A stretch of 64,000 bases of DNA, from positions 1,179,501 to 1,243,500 of the forward strand of contig CP051140.1 of the NCBI GenBank assembly GCA_001592805.2, read 5' to 3'. Made by a program: the position numbers and the translations under genes. Every line of letters starts with the position of its first letter. Within the stretch, counting starts at the first letter, position 1. Source of the stretch: Peltaster fructicola (taxonomy: Eukaryota; Ascomycota; Dothideomycetes). A model generated the notes under the pieces. That model ran no database searches. It was given only the letters and a program-made list of their open reading frames with translations, and was not told where the DNA came from. Below, one piece after another: positions 10,329-20,467 of this stretch.

Positions 10329-11081
10329 ATGGCCTCACCTTCGCTGCAGAATGGCGCACCAAATACACCTCCGCCCACAGATCCTGCTTCAAAGAATGGC
10401 GACGCAAAGCCAATAGCCGCCGCAGATGTTCCTCTCACATCCGCCGACGACGACGGCTCTGCGAAACGACCGCGCGACGCTCGTCTTTTGCACGTGGTGT
10501 TACACAATCTCGGTGTCCAGCAATACCAAGAACGCGTACCTCTACAGCTGCTTGACTTCGCGTATCGTTACACATCGTCGATCCTACTAGATGCTCAGCG
10601 CTTGAGCTCGGAAGGCTATGGCGGACAGCCTGCAGAAAAGAAGAGAGGAGGAGCAGGCGCGAACACAGATGACAGTAGTGGAATCACCGTCACATCCTTA
10701 CGCCAAGCTATATCGAGTCGCCAAGGTAGCTGCTTCGAGAACGCTGCGCCGAAGGAATTCATGTTTAGCCAAGCAGCTGAGCGAAACAGGATTTCTCTGC
10801 CAAAAGTCGAAAGAGGGTATGGTGTACAGCTCCCTGAGGAGAAGTATTGTCTTACCGGTGTTGGCTGGGGCTTGAAGGAGGAATGGGACGAAGACCCAGA
10901 GGAGGATGCACCCACTACCAATGGTGACGGTGCGCCACAACACGATCAGTCACATGATCAGAGAATGGGCGGTATGGATGGTGCGGATGAGGACGAGCAA
11001 GAGGATGACGAAGGCGCTGGTAAGCTTGAAGATGTCTTCGGCGAGGAAGCTGGCGACGGCAATGGTATGGACGAGTCTTGA
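10329..11081 (+). CDS. taf9: TFIID/SAGA subunit TAF9
   Basis: This single-exon gene encodes 250 residues. After a disordered Pro/Ser-rich start, the TAF9 histone fold runs from about residue 47 to 125: KRPRDARLLHVVLHNLGVQQ, then YQERVPLQLLDFAYRYTSSI, an insert, and ITVTSLRQAISSRQ. The conserved post-fold segment (NRISLPKVERGYGVQLPEEKYCLTG) follows. The last 60 residues are highly acidic (DEDEQEDDEGAGKLEDVFGEE), as in many fungal homologues. TAF9 pairs with TAF6 through the histone fold in both TFIID and SAGA. Another SAGA subunit, Ngg1/Ada3, is encoded 4.5 kb away in this window, although nothing suggests that the two are linked functionally by position. Confidence 0.93.
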   Translation: MASPSLQNGAPNTPPPTDPASKNGDAKPIAAADVPLTSADDDGSAKRPRDARLLHVVLHNLGVQQYQERVPLQLLDFAYRYTSSILLDAQRLSSEGYGGQPAEKKRGGAGANTDDSSGITVTSLRQAISSRQGSCFENAAPKEFMFSQAAERNRISLPKVERGYGVQLPEEKYCLTGVGWGLKEEWDEDPEEDAPTTNGDGAPQHDQSHDQRMGGMDGADEDEQEDDEGAGKLEDVFGEEAGDGNGMDES

Positions 11082-11773
11082 CCTCGTTCAAGCAGTAATG
11101 TATCGATATTAGCGAGGCGTTGTGGTCAACTCAGGCATTACAGACCTAGTATATGGATGTATCATTAATGCGAGCGATATCGCGCATCGCACAAGCATTC
11201 GGTCTGCAGTGTTTGAGCTCTGATGCTGTACTTTTGGTGATGCAATCGTGCTTGAGCCTCTTAGTCCTTGGGAATAGTCTGGATGTCCATATGCTTCAAT
11301 ATAGGCATAGCAATGCTGAGGAAAGCCTACAGCCATCTTTTCCCTATCGCACCGACGGTCCGCAGAGTGTTGGTCAGACCTCTAAGCTGTGTTTCATCAT
11401 GAGCATGAACTTTGTGTGATGCTGGTGCTGGCTGGATTGACTCAACCTCCACAAATCATCGAACACTACATGCGTTATTCTTACTCGCGTGAACAACGTC
11501 TATCACCTACCAAGACTTCCAGCAACAAGTACTTCCTGTACAAACAGCCAAGCGTAGCACACCATCATCTCTCTTCGTCGTTCGCGAGAGGCCAGCTTGA
11601 CACGTCTTCAAACCGTTGCGCTCCAAGCATCAATCAAGCCATAGACTGCTATCGCATTGATTGATGAATATTGCGTCCAGCAAACAGGCTATGTCTCGAT
11701 CGTAAGCAACACCTACGGTTGAGTATACTTCTCTTTTCCACAATCCTCGACACGTTTGAGCTCAGTCTCCGCT
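11082..11773. other. intergenic, no gene seen
   Basis: About 690 bp between two plus-strand genes. Several short frames are open but overlap each other and show no domain. The region should contain the taf9 3' end and the promoter of the next gene; no element stands out. Confidence 0.35.
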
Positions 11774-13012
11774 ATGGAGATCGACAACGCAGAGGCATAT
11801 CTGCAGTCAAATGACAACTTGAGAGCTGACAAAGATGGCACCCTATGGCGTCTACCCATCGAACCGACGCTGAAGAAACCTAAGAATATTGGACCGCTTC
11901 ACGACGCACCAGCTGGGCCTACATCCTACGCAAAGAGATGCTACCTGATTGCCAAAAACTGGAAGGAGAACGACCCATCCGCTTGGATACCATCTGAGCT
12001 CGTCACCACAACAGTGTACTCACTCGCGCTCCTCGATCGCCTAGCTAAGCTCTCGTCACAAACGAAAGGCCAACGTGAAGTATGTCATACAGAACTGCTC
12101 AGAATTGTGCGTGAAAGGCTTGCAACGGTCGACAACACCAATATCCAGTCTAACTGGACCACAACGGAGGTGAAGCGCCCTGGCTGCGAAAAGACTATCT
12201 CAGAATGTATCGATGGTCTGATGCTCACCGATTTCGAAGCCTGTTTCAGGGCTCGCCACACTGGCAACCGAGTGATCAAGGTCGAGAAAAGCCTGGAGAA
12301 GATCATCGATCAGCAAGCTCGAGCTGTACAACGTGTTGTCGAGCGAAGAGCAACAAAGCAGAACCAACAGATCGAGCTGCAGAAGGAGTTGTGGTCCGAA
12401 CGTAGCGGTCATGTAGACTTGGTGGGCATAGAGTGGCAAGATGGCAGGCAGATCATGAACAAGACGTTCGAAGAATCAGGGCTTTCCCGTGAAGCATATA
12501 ACAAGGCTCGCAGACGAGCACGAAAGCAAGCTGCAATGCGACCAACGACAAAACCATTGCCGAAGAAGCCACCTCGAGCTACGACCATGGCAGACTTATC
12601 AACAAAGATACAGAACGAAGACGACAACGCATGGCACACGGACTCGGACTCGGATTCTGCTGACGGTGGCATCTCTCTCAATGACCATCTCATGCCACAG
12701 CCAGATCAGCTTGAGCCTGCCAAACGAAGCAGGAAATCAAGCAAGCTGCATCAAATACAGGAGCTGAGGACAAGTCCGAAGACCACGACTGCCTCTCGAG
12801 CTGCACGAAAGCGAGATGCTCGGTACATGGCTTGCGCCAACGCCGAACACGAGACCTGGCTGAAGAATGTACTCGCCAAAAGTGTTCGACTACCAAGTGA
12901 GCGAACAGACTTAACGACCTTCGGCAAGCTCGAGTCTGGTCAGCAGACGACTACTATGATGGATGCTCTCAAGGCCATGGATGTCAACCGAAAGCAAGAA
13001 GGCTTCAAATGA
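11774..13012 (+). CDS. hypothetical charged, probably nuclear protein
   Basis: This single-exon gene encodes 412 residues from ATG at 11774 (MEIDNAEAYL); the frame is open slightly upstream, but only a TTG precedes. The N-terminal half looks folded and mostly helical (SYAKRCYLIAKNWKENDPSAW, LVTTTVYSLALLDRLAKLSS). The C-terminal half is basic and disordered (REAYNKARRRARKQAAMRP, TKPLPKKPPRATT, AKRSRKSSKLHQ) with an acidic Asp/Ser patch (TDSDSDSADGG). The bipartite basic clusters suggest nuclear targeting. I do not recognise a domain and give no function. Confidence 0.75.
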   Translation: MEIDNAEAYLQSNDNLRADKDGTLWRLPIEPTLKKPKNIGPLHDAPAGPTSYAKRCYLIAKNWKENDPSAWIPSELVTTTVYSLALLDRLAKLSSQTKGQREVCHTELLRIVRERLATVDNTNIQSNWTTTEVKRPGCEKTISECIDGLMLTDFEACFRARHTGNRVIKVEKSLEKIIDQQARAVQRVVERRATKQNQQIELQKELWSERSGHVDLVGIEWQDGRQIMNKTFEESGLSREAYNKARRRARKQAAMRPTTKPLPKKPPRATTMADLSTKIQNEDDNAWHTDSDSDSADGGISLNDHLMPQPDQLEPAKRSRKSSKLHQIQELRTSPKTTTASRAARKRDARYMACANAEHETWLKNVLAKSVRLPSERTDLTTFGKLESGQQTTTMMDALKAMDVNRKQEGFK

Positions 13013-13175
13013 TGCTTGTTATGATTATGTACACATGATGCATTGCACCGAGCATGTACTATACTACTCAGACAATGAAGACATTATCACAAAAAGCAGC
13101 GCTACCTCCATGCTGTCATGCCCTCGTAAGTCGTCACAGGCTGCTGATGAGCCCCTTGTACTGCGCTGTGCTGCG

Positions 13176-14683
13176 CTACCAATTAGATCTGCTTTCCAGA
13201 TGGTCGTCGAGATACTGCTCACGTCCGAGCATAGCTATCGTACCATGACCGATCCTTTCCCTCTTACGAGGCGAGACTGGTGATATGGCAGAGTGACGGG
13301 CGCCCCTGCTGACCATCTGTATGGATGTTGCGTGGTCTGTATACATGTATGGACTGGAGTCCTGATATACAAGCCGCTCTCGACGTCGTCGTATGACACG
13401 CTCTCGCCGAACCATTGCGTTGGTGATGGTCTTTGGACAGTAACCCTGAGGCAGGGCCGAAGCCTTACATAGGGCACAGAGAAGAATTCTCTCAAGAAGC
13501 TGTCGACACACTCGGGATGGAAGATGTGCTTGCATGGCAACTCCTGACTGCACATCCAGCGTGATCCGCGATTGCAGGAATAAACTCATCAAGGCATATA
13601 GCGCATAATGTTTGGTTGAGGTGCTGCTGTGTCCGGGTAGTACTGATTGCTGTGCTCTCCGAGCTATGTGGCGTACTCTCGTCCGAGAAGGTTTGCTGTG
13701 CCTCGTTGCATAACTTGCCCGTACCATACTCAAAGATCGGCATCTGGTCCAGTAAGTTCTGCGGCACAATGAGACGCTGTATGCCTAGTGCCTCGAGATC
13801 GACCTCGCCACTAATGATGCGCCGCCGAAGTGATTGTCGCCGACTTCTTTGTAGACAGTGAATAGACATGAATATAGCCGCGATAGTTCCAATGAGTATG
13901 CCAAGAACAATCAATAAGAATACCCAGAGACTTGGAAGTGAGTTGTTGAAGGCTGGATTGTCAGCAGATGACCAAGGTCGACCTCGGGAGCTACTCACCA
14001 ACGGAGATGTCCACGTACAGACGAACATAGTCTCGAGGGTCGTATGCCGTAGCAAGCACAGAGCCATGAGGCACGCCTGTCATATTACCACTGTATTGAG
14101 CACTCTGCTGCATAAGTCTGCTGCCTGATTGCCCATCAATCACGTATATTGGGTATTTGTTCCTGCTCTTGTATAATCCATCGTCACCCAAGTCCCATTT
14201 TGGGTCATCTGGTCCCGGTGGAAGGTCTGAAGTCGTGTCATTAGGATCGTATAGGAGGAAGCCATTGCAAGGATCGGACTGTGCTGCTTGCATATATGCT
14301 AGTGTACAGGTCGAGCTTATCCACGGCGCAATGGCGATCAGGTTGTAGTCTTCGTTAGGCAGGCTGCCTTGTCGAGTGACATTGAAAGGGACATAAAATC
14401 TGGAAGCGTCGAAGCAAGGATCATTTGGGTCGAGATCCGGCGTGTATAGTAGGCCAACTGTGTCTTGACCAGGCGTCGATGCGCTGACCGACAGAGTTTG
14501 AATAGAGATGGTGTTGACGGGAGGTGCGGCGACTGAAGCATTGAGCGTCGCGAACTCGGTTTGCTGTGTGCCTATCGTCCATGCCGGGTCGGAAAAGACA
14601 ATGGTGAGTGTCTTCAATGACTTTGCAGCTGCGATAGAGTGATCAGTCACGGTACTCTATGCGTCATTCATGTACATACTCAT
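13176..14683 (-). CDS. PA-TM-RING-type E3 ubiquitin ligase, frame interrupted
   Basis: The likely product has a luminal N-terminal region (PWISSTCTLAYMQAA, PIYVIDGQSGSRLMQQ) resembling the protease-associated part of membrane RING proteins. A transmembrane helix (LWVFLLIVLGILIGTIAAIF) and a cytosolic RING follow: CAICLDEF, then ELPCKHIFHPEC, then LCALCK. Such proteins ubiquitinate membrane or endosomal cargo. A 46-nt intron (13998-13953, GTGAGT..CCAG) is clear. A 5' intron (14679-14629) with a two-codon first exon is a weaker guess, since no signal peptide results. Inside the RING the frame changes twice without room for introns: near 13545, where one G of a GTCAGGGAG-like sequence seems missing, and near 13490. 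Sequencing error or recent gene decay are both possible. Confidence 0.65.
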
Positions 14684-15631
14684 CCTAGTGGTGCACGGCC
14701 ACGCTGGCGTTCGCTATGCGCGCAGGCGGTATGTCGAGGATTCGCTCGAGATATGGATGGCGGTGTCTTCGTCATGGCAGCTGACGCATGCTCAATAGTT
14801 CGAGCTCTGTCGTCGCAAGGTCATCTTCTGCGTGCTGTTGGCTATTGGTCCTGAATACGGAATGGTGATGGTGTTGACAAAGGTGGTGCAAGAGTGTAAG
14901 AGGCTCAGAGTACGACATGATCCTACAAGATCTGAGAGGCGCTCGCCTCGGGCAAGGGATCTAGAGAGGGCTGAGCAGTATGAAAGCTAAACGTGCCGCC
15001 AGCAAAGCTTAGGCAAGGCTTGACTTCCACCGTCGGTAGCACCAACGTGATCTAGACCCGACTGACATGAGTGCACGCGTCCAATTGTTCTCGTCAAGAA
15101 GAGTATTCATATGATGAATATCCTCAACACTCACTGCGAGCATTGAACAGCGGAATGCCTATAGGTGTTGAGTCGGCCAATTCACGAAGACTACAGACCT
15201 GCCAGAGGATGCCATCGCAGAGGAGAAATTAGCAGTGGACAGCGATAGAGCTAAATCTGGCATCGCGACTGCGTCCGGCCATGACGACTCGTCGCCATAC
15301 ATGGCTCGCATCTCGCAAGAGTCGTGCTGTATCTGTTGCCTCAGGCCGAACATAGGATGCCGAAGCGGCAGTAGCCGGTAGTGCAGATTTTAGCCGTTCA
15401 TGTGCATCAGGGCCTGAGCAATGACCTACATACTCTTGACAACAGCAACCTCCTGGAGCTCACAACATGCGCAAACTCCTTGGACCGTAACAATACCTGG
15501 CGCAGTCAATAATTCTTACGACATCTCGCCGCATCGAAAGGTCACTAGACACCTTCAGCACGTGCCCTTGCATGTGTGCGACCTGACCTCTTACTTGACC
15601 ACCCACCACTCAACCTACCACCCCAGCGCAT
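14684..15631. other. intergenic upstream of the RING gene and ngg1
   Basis: About 950 bp between divergent genes. A minus frame near 14850 reads a short plausible peptide (TTFVNTITIPYSGPIANST) that could belong to an unrecognised 5' exon of the RING gene, but I could not connect it with consistent splice phases. Nothing else is identified. Confidence 0.35.
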
Positions 15632-17746
15632 ATGCCATCCAACACGAAGAAAGGAGGTAATGCCTCAAAAGCACGCGATCGACGGTCGGTTTCACGACAC
15701 AGTACTCCTGTTTCAGCTCTCACAGACACCGCACCATCAACTCCCCTCACCACAACATCAGCCGCTGCCTCGGCCACTCCTGCGACAATTCCAAAGGAGA
15801 CACCATACTTGCACATCTCAACGGCCGCGCTCATATCTACCAACGAACCAAGTCTGGATGCCCTCATAGAGACTGCTAGCGCAAACGTGCCACTGAGCAG
15901 ACAGGGTGACCCGCCTTCGTCACGCGATCTGCATTCTTTCCAGAGCGCAGTCAAGGACACCCTGCTTGTCAGGATTGCTACCAGGGCTCAAACATGCGAG
16001 CGTGGCCTCCGTCAAGCTGCGCAGAAGCGTAAAGAGCGTGCGCAAGCAGAGACGGAGCGAGAGGCTGCTGAGCATGCTGCGAAGGCGGCGAAAGCAGAGA
16101 GAGCTGGCGATGAGGAGCGCAAGGCTAAGAAGCTGGGCAAGAAACGAAGTCGTGATGAGATGATGGAAGATGATGTCGCTATAAAAGCTGAAGAACGGAG
16201 AGAGCGTGAGGGCGTGCCGAGTGCTGTTGGTGCTCACGGTTTAGCTCGGCAGGATGGGATTGCAGTACATGAGGGTGAGTTCGCAGTCACTCCGGCGTGG
16301 ATCAAAGCTAACAGATCCCAAGGTCAGAATCCTCCGCCTTCTCCACCAGTCGAACCTGGTACTGCTGCGCTGGATCCCATGGATACACGACCGTCAACGC
16401 CATCATCTGTGTCTTCAAGCGATGAGCCACCTCCGGTCGCTCCTCTGTACGAACGTGCATTCGGCAAAGACCCTACCACATGTCCCGACCCTACGATTTA
16501 TGATATACGACCAATCTACGACGGCATGCCTCACGATGAGAAGCAGGCGATACTGAACGTTGCACAGTGGCCAGAGAGTGACTTGCGTGATCTCACCGCT
16601 GGCGATCCACCTGACATGGACTTTTCAAACGCGAAACCTGCAAATCAAGTACACTTCTCGACCTTTCAATCATATCTGGAACCATTCATCCGACCGTTCA
16701 CTGAGGAGGATGTTGCTTTCCTCAAAGAGCGAGGGGACCGAGTCACTCCATACCTGATACCTGCACGTGGCAACCGGACATACAAGGAAGTATGGGCTAG
16801 CGAAGACGGCATGAGTGGCATAGAGGCACCACGTCGCGAGGAGCTCGACACAAACGTTGCCCGTGGAAGCATGGAGGACATGAATGATGACGTGGCAGAG
16901 ACAGATGAAGTCAGCATGGGACCGATCATGAACAGACTTTTATCGTTGACCAGGCCTCAAATTAATGCCCAGCCAACAAATCTCACCAACGGCACTGACA
17001 GCATGAACTTGGACATGAATGGCGACACTACCATGATCAATGGAATCGACTCTAGTGATAAGACACTGGAGGCTTTTGAAGCGCTATTGGCAACAGGCAA
17101 TGAAGAGCTTGCCGCTGCACAACCACAGGTCACAAGACCCGTCACAGCCTTACCGCCGGATGCGCCCAGGTTGACAGGACCCCAACCTGTAGACTACGAT
17201 ACCTTCGAGTCTCGAGCTTTACAAGAACTGAAGTTTATCGGATTTGTCGCTCCTGTTGATGCTTCCGGATACACCACTCACAACGATGATGAGGTAGCTG
17301 CGCGGCTGCGTACACTACAGGACGAGCTTCGAAGAGTGTCGCAGAAGAACAACGTCCGTAAAGCTCTTGTGCTCGAGCTTACAGAAGAGCGAATGGCCAT
17401 GCAAGAGTACAGCAACATCGCGGACGACCTCGACAATCAGGTCAATGCCGCGTATCTTAAGCGCAACCGCAGCATGGCCAAGCCGTCCCACAAGAAAGGC
17501 CAAGCGCAAGCCAAAGCCGGACAGAAGGGCGTTGCAACAGGTGTGGTCGGTGGTCGTGGTGTCAGTGAGGGAGTTCGCCAACTAATGCAGAAGAGACGGG
17601 ACTGGATCGATATGGTTGGTCCTGTGGTCGGGTTTGGTCGAGCGCCAATTGTCAATGATGGCGAGACGATCTTTGATCCTGATTCTCTGAAGCGCCTTGA
17701 GGCTGCTGAGCGAGAGGCTGAAGTTGAAGGCGTGGATGGCGAGTAG
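15632..17746 (+). CDS. ngg1: SAGA/ADA complex subunit Ngg1 (Ada3)
   Basis: This single-exon gene encodes 704 residues. A Ser/Thr/Ala-rich start is followed by a highly charged helix (QKRKERAQAETEREAAEHAA). The family signature is in the middle: LYERAFGKDPTTCPDPTIYD, IRPIYDGMPHDEKQAILNVA, FSTFQSYLEPFIRPFTEEDV and the arginine-rich VTPYLIPARGNRTYKEVW. The C-terminal third has the Ada3 domain with YDTFESRALQELKFIGFV and DEVAARLRTLQDELRRVS, ending in VRQLMQKRRDWIDMVGPVVG. Ngg1 links Gcn5-Ada2 to SAGA and stimulates nucleosomal histone acetylation. The gene converges tail to tail with mdm12; the stops are 15 bp apart, so the 3' ends probably overlap. Confidence 0.93.
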   Translation: MPSNTKKGGNASKARDRRSVSRHSTPVSALTDTAPSTPLTTTSAAASATPATIPKETPYLHISTAALISTNEPSLDALIETASANVPLSRQGDPPSSRDLHSFQSAVKDTLLVRIATRAQTCERGLRQAAQKRKERAQAETEREAAEHAAKAAKAERAGDEERKAKKLGKKRSRDEMMEDDVAIKAEERREREGVPSAVGAHGLARQDGIAVHEGEFAVTPAWIKANRSQGQNPPPSPPVEPGTAALDPMDTRPSTPSSVSSSDEPPPVAPLYERAFGKDPTTCPDPTIYDIRPIYDGMPHDEKQAILNVAQWPESDLRDLTAGDPPDMDFSNAKPANQVHFSTFQSYLEPFIRPFTEEDVAFLKERGDRVTPYLIPARGNRTYKEVWASEDGMSGIEAPRREELDTNVARGSMEDMNDDVAETDEVSMGPIMNRLLSLTRPQINAQPTNLTNGTDSMNLDMNGDTTMINGIDSSDKTLEAFEALLATGNEELAAAQPQVTRPVTALPPDAPRLTGPQPVDYDTFESRALQELKFIGFVAPVDASGYTTHNDDEVAARLRTLQDELRRVSQKNNVRKALVLELTEERMAMQEYSNIADDLDNQVNAAYLKRNRSMAKPSHKKGQAQAKAGQKGVATGVVGGRGVSEGVRQLMQKRRDWIDMVGPVVGFGRAPIVNDGETIFDPDSLKRLEAAEREAEVEGVDGE

Positions 17747-17761
17747 ACATGCTGTATGCTA

Positions 17762-18948
17762 TCACACCAGGAATGTCCAAAAGCTAGGATAGACAAACTC
17801 ATCCTCGAAGACTCGCTGGACTTGTTCAAGCAGGAACTTCTCAATCTTGCCTACATTCTTGAGTACCTGCTTGCCGCCTTCTAGCCCGCCCATCTCGCTT
17901 TCTATCTTGATGTCCTCAATGAGGCCGCCAACCCTGCGTATTTCGGAAGGCTCTTGTGCAGGTGTGGTGGCTGGAGTATCTTCGGGAGAGTTGAGATCAA
18001 GTGCTTCGCCGCCAATCAAGGCTTCTGCATCTTCGGGAGCAAGGAAACATACATGTGCCTTGCGTTTGATGTATGCAACTATGCCAACGCCATCAAATGT
18101 TAGTCCGGTGATGTTGATGGTCAGCGGTATGCCCACGAAGCTTGGCATTGGATAATCTAGGAAGACCTCTGCTGTCATGGATAGCCTCACATCGCCGGAG
18201 TACGTAACGTGGAAGACGATCTGCAAGTCTTCAGGGCTTCGTTCTGGTTCTACCAGTGGTGTGCGTTGACTGATCGAGTCGTCCATGTCGTCCACAGCAT
18301 GAGAATCTTGCATCATAGGAACGCTCTCGTCTCTAGACGTCGGTCTCGATGGCGGAGTCATCGTCGGAGGTGGCGAGATCGAGCTGAATGACGCCGAAGG
18401 GTGATGCGCTGCTTGTTCAGTGTGTGGAGTGCCGTGGGTGAAATGTGCACCTGCTACTGCGGCAAGTGGAGTATTGGTTCCTGACAGACCGGCTGAAAGA
18501 GGTAGATGGAAGTAACCTAGATTTGATGGCCCGTGTAAGAAGCCTGGCGTAGTAGTGCCGTGTATTGGAGATGTGTTCATCCTCTCCCGATTATCCGTAG
18601 GTAGTTCTCGAGAAGCTCTTGATGTCTTGATCCGCTCACGAGCCGATCGAAGATGGCCTGCTGCCGCCTTGTCGTTCTCAAGATTGTCGTCTGCTTGAGG
18701 TGTGGAGTCATCGTGTCCCTCTTCGTTCTCGTCTGTTTCATAGAAGTCTGCTAGAGGCTCGCAGATGTCCTTGATGGTGATCTGTGGAGCTGTGCTGCCA
18801 AAGTCGAATGCTTGTGCTCGCACAGATCGGATGAGCTTCGGCAGTGGTAGATTTCTGAATCGTTCGTCTATGAAGTCGCGGATCTTGTCTGCGAGCTCTT
18901 GGCCATCAGGACCCCGGTCAGTGTGTCCCAATTAATGTCAATAGACAT
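17762..18948 (-). CDS. mdm12: ERMES subunit Mdm12, with an early frame break
   Basis: Mdm12 bridges Mmm1 and Mdm10/Mdm34 in the ER-mitochondria encounter structure, where its SMP domain carries phospholipids. The body of the gene reads the family sequence: QELADKIRDFIDERFRNLPL, a disordered insert, FHVTYSGDVRLSMTAEVFLD, MPSFVGIPLTINITGLTFDG, IVAYIKRKAHVCFL and the end GKIEKFLLEQVQRVFEDEF. The expected start MSIDINWDTLTGG begins at ATG 18948, but lies one frame away from the rest. At about 18912-18915 the run reads four G on the coding strand where five would give the conserved TGGPDG. No intron can be placed inside that motif, so this is either an assembly error or a real one-base deletion. 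Confidence 0.88.
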
Positions 18949-19963
18949 AGTGGCGAAGGTGTGTCTCGGATGGCCCTTGATCTATGGTTGTAGAGCCTAA
19001 GCAGCAGGAGCTAAGTCTCAAAGCTCCATGGCAATCATAACGATGAGGTGCCAGCGCCTGTCGCATTGCTGGTATGAAGTCCAATGCCTTTTCCAAGCTA
19101 GAGCTGAAATGCTTGGCGTTGCTGGCCATAACTCAACTTACGACTTCTCCTCACTCTCATCATTCCTCCATCACTCACCTCCTGGCATGCTAACGCTTTT
19201 ACGAGTTTCAAATGCTGCATCGGTTCAATGACCACTGCCGCGAACCTCGTGAGCCACGGCGTGCATACACATGCTGTGCTCAGACCACTTGATGAAGTCA
19301 ATGCTTTGTGAGACATTGAACGTTGCACGACATGATCGAATCCACCTGTCAAGCACGTCGCCTAAAAGATGTCGTTATAAGATGAGCGCATGTCGTGCCC
19401 TGGCGGTCTCAGCGGCGCTTTCAACGACGAGTGTCGCTGTGTGCTAGGAGGTTGAAGTAATCAATGGTCCTCGAACTCGAGCTTTGTCAGACATACAAAT
19501 GTCTCGACATTATCACCTCAATACGGTCAAAATGTGTCCTACGAACCAACACGGAACGGTTGTCGCATGAAGCTCCAGGCCACATGGGTTGTCAATGGAG
19601 ACGACCAACGATCAGATCACGCAATCATGGCATTGGTAAGAGATGTGCTTCATTATCATACCTCGTAGTCATACAGGCACAGCGTTGTCTCAGCTGGCGA
19701 TGCCGGCCAGCGTCTCGACATTCGACCACCAGTCTTGCGACAGAACCTTCCTATAGCATTGCGCCGAACCATGCAAACCGTACACTTGGCTCACTCATGA
19801 GGACCTCGAGCATCTTGTCAACCAAAGTCCACACTTCTCAGGGCATGACTTACTCCTAACCACCACATTTCGGACACTTTCGTTCATGATCAATCGTCCT
19901 TCTATTCACGTTCGAGCAGGAACCCGCTCGAGACACTGCGCAGCCTGCAATCTCTGCTCTGTT

Positions 19964-20356
19964 ATGGCCGCAGGTGTATATATGAATGATCTGTGTGCAG
20001 CGTTGGACCAATTCGACGACACCTTGGATTGCCTATACAACGAATTAGTCTTCCTACGCAGCGAGCTCTGAGAATCCTCTGCAAACCATTTCTTGCTTGC
20101 GCTTCAAGTGCTCATCCAGCAACGCCGCAATGAGTTCGACGATATGAAGGATGAAGCTACAGGACCCAATTGGCTCTCCAATCTTTTATACTTCCGCCGA
20201 CAGCGATTGCTCTTGGAGACTGTTCAGGATGGATGTAGTGAAACTGAGGCATGTTTGCGCGTTGCGCCGTTACACAGAGTCAAAGCAAAAGCGACCTGCC
20301 GTGGACTGAGCATTCTTGAAGAAGCAAGGCACCGTGCTGAATACACGTCGAAATGA
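19964..20356 (+). CDS. possible small coiled-coil protein, doubtful
   Basis: From ATG 19964 a frame reads MAAGVYMNDLCAALDQFDD, then TLDCLYNEL before a stop. A second frame nearby reads QRRNEFDDMKDEATGPNWLS with FRRQRLLLETVQDG. Removing a 76-nt segment with GT..AG ends (GTCTTC...ATCCAG) would join them in phase into a heptad-like helix. The donor is poor and no family is recognised, so this is only a candidate. Confidence 0.2.
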
Positions 20357-20390
20357 CCCAGACCAGGGCAGGGCGGCCTGTGACAGACGC

Positions 20391-20467
20391 ATCGCTCGCT
20401 AATTGACAGCCGGCAGAACGCTCCCCGTCACTCCCGCGAGCGATCAACCAGCAATTAGCGCCGGCAG
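20391..20467. repeat. nested inverted and direct repeat module
   Basis: Within 77 bp, ATCGCTCGC (20391-20399) is inverted as GCGAGCGAT (20436-20444), GCTAATTG (20398-20405) is inverted as CAATTAGC (20452-20459), and GCCGGCAG occurs directly twice (20409-20416 and 20460-20467). The order is A-B-C then A'-B'-C, so it does not form one simple hairpin. Confidence 0.6.
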
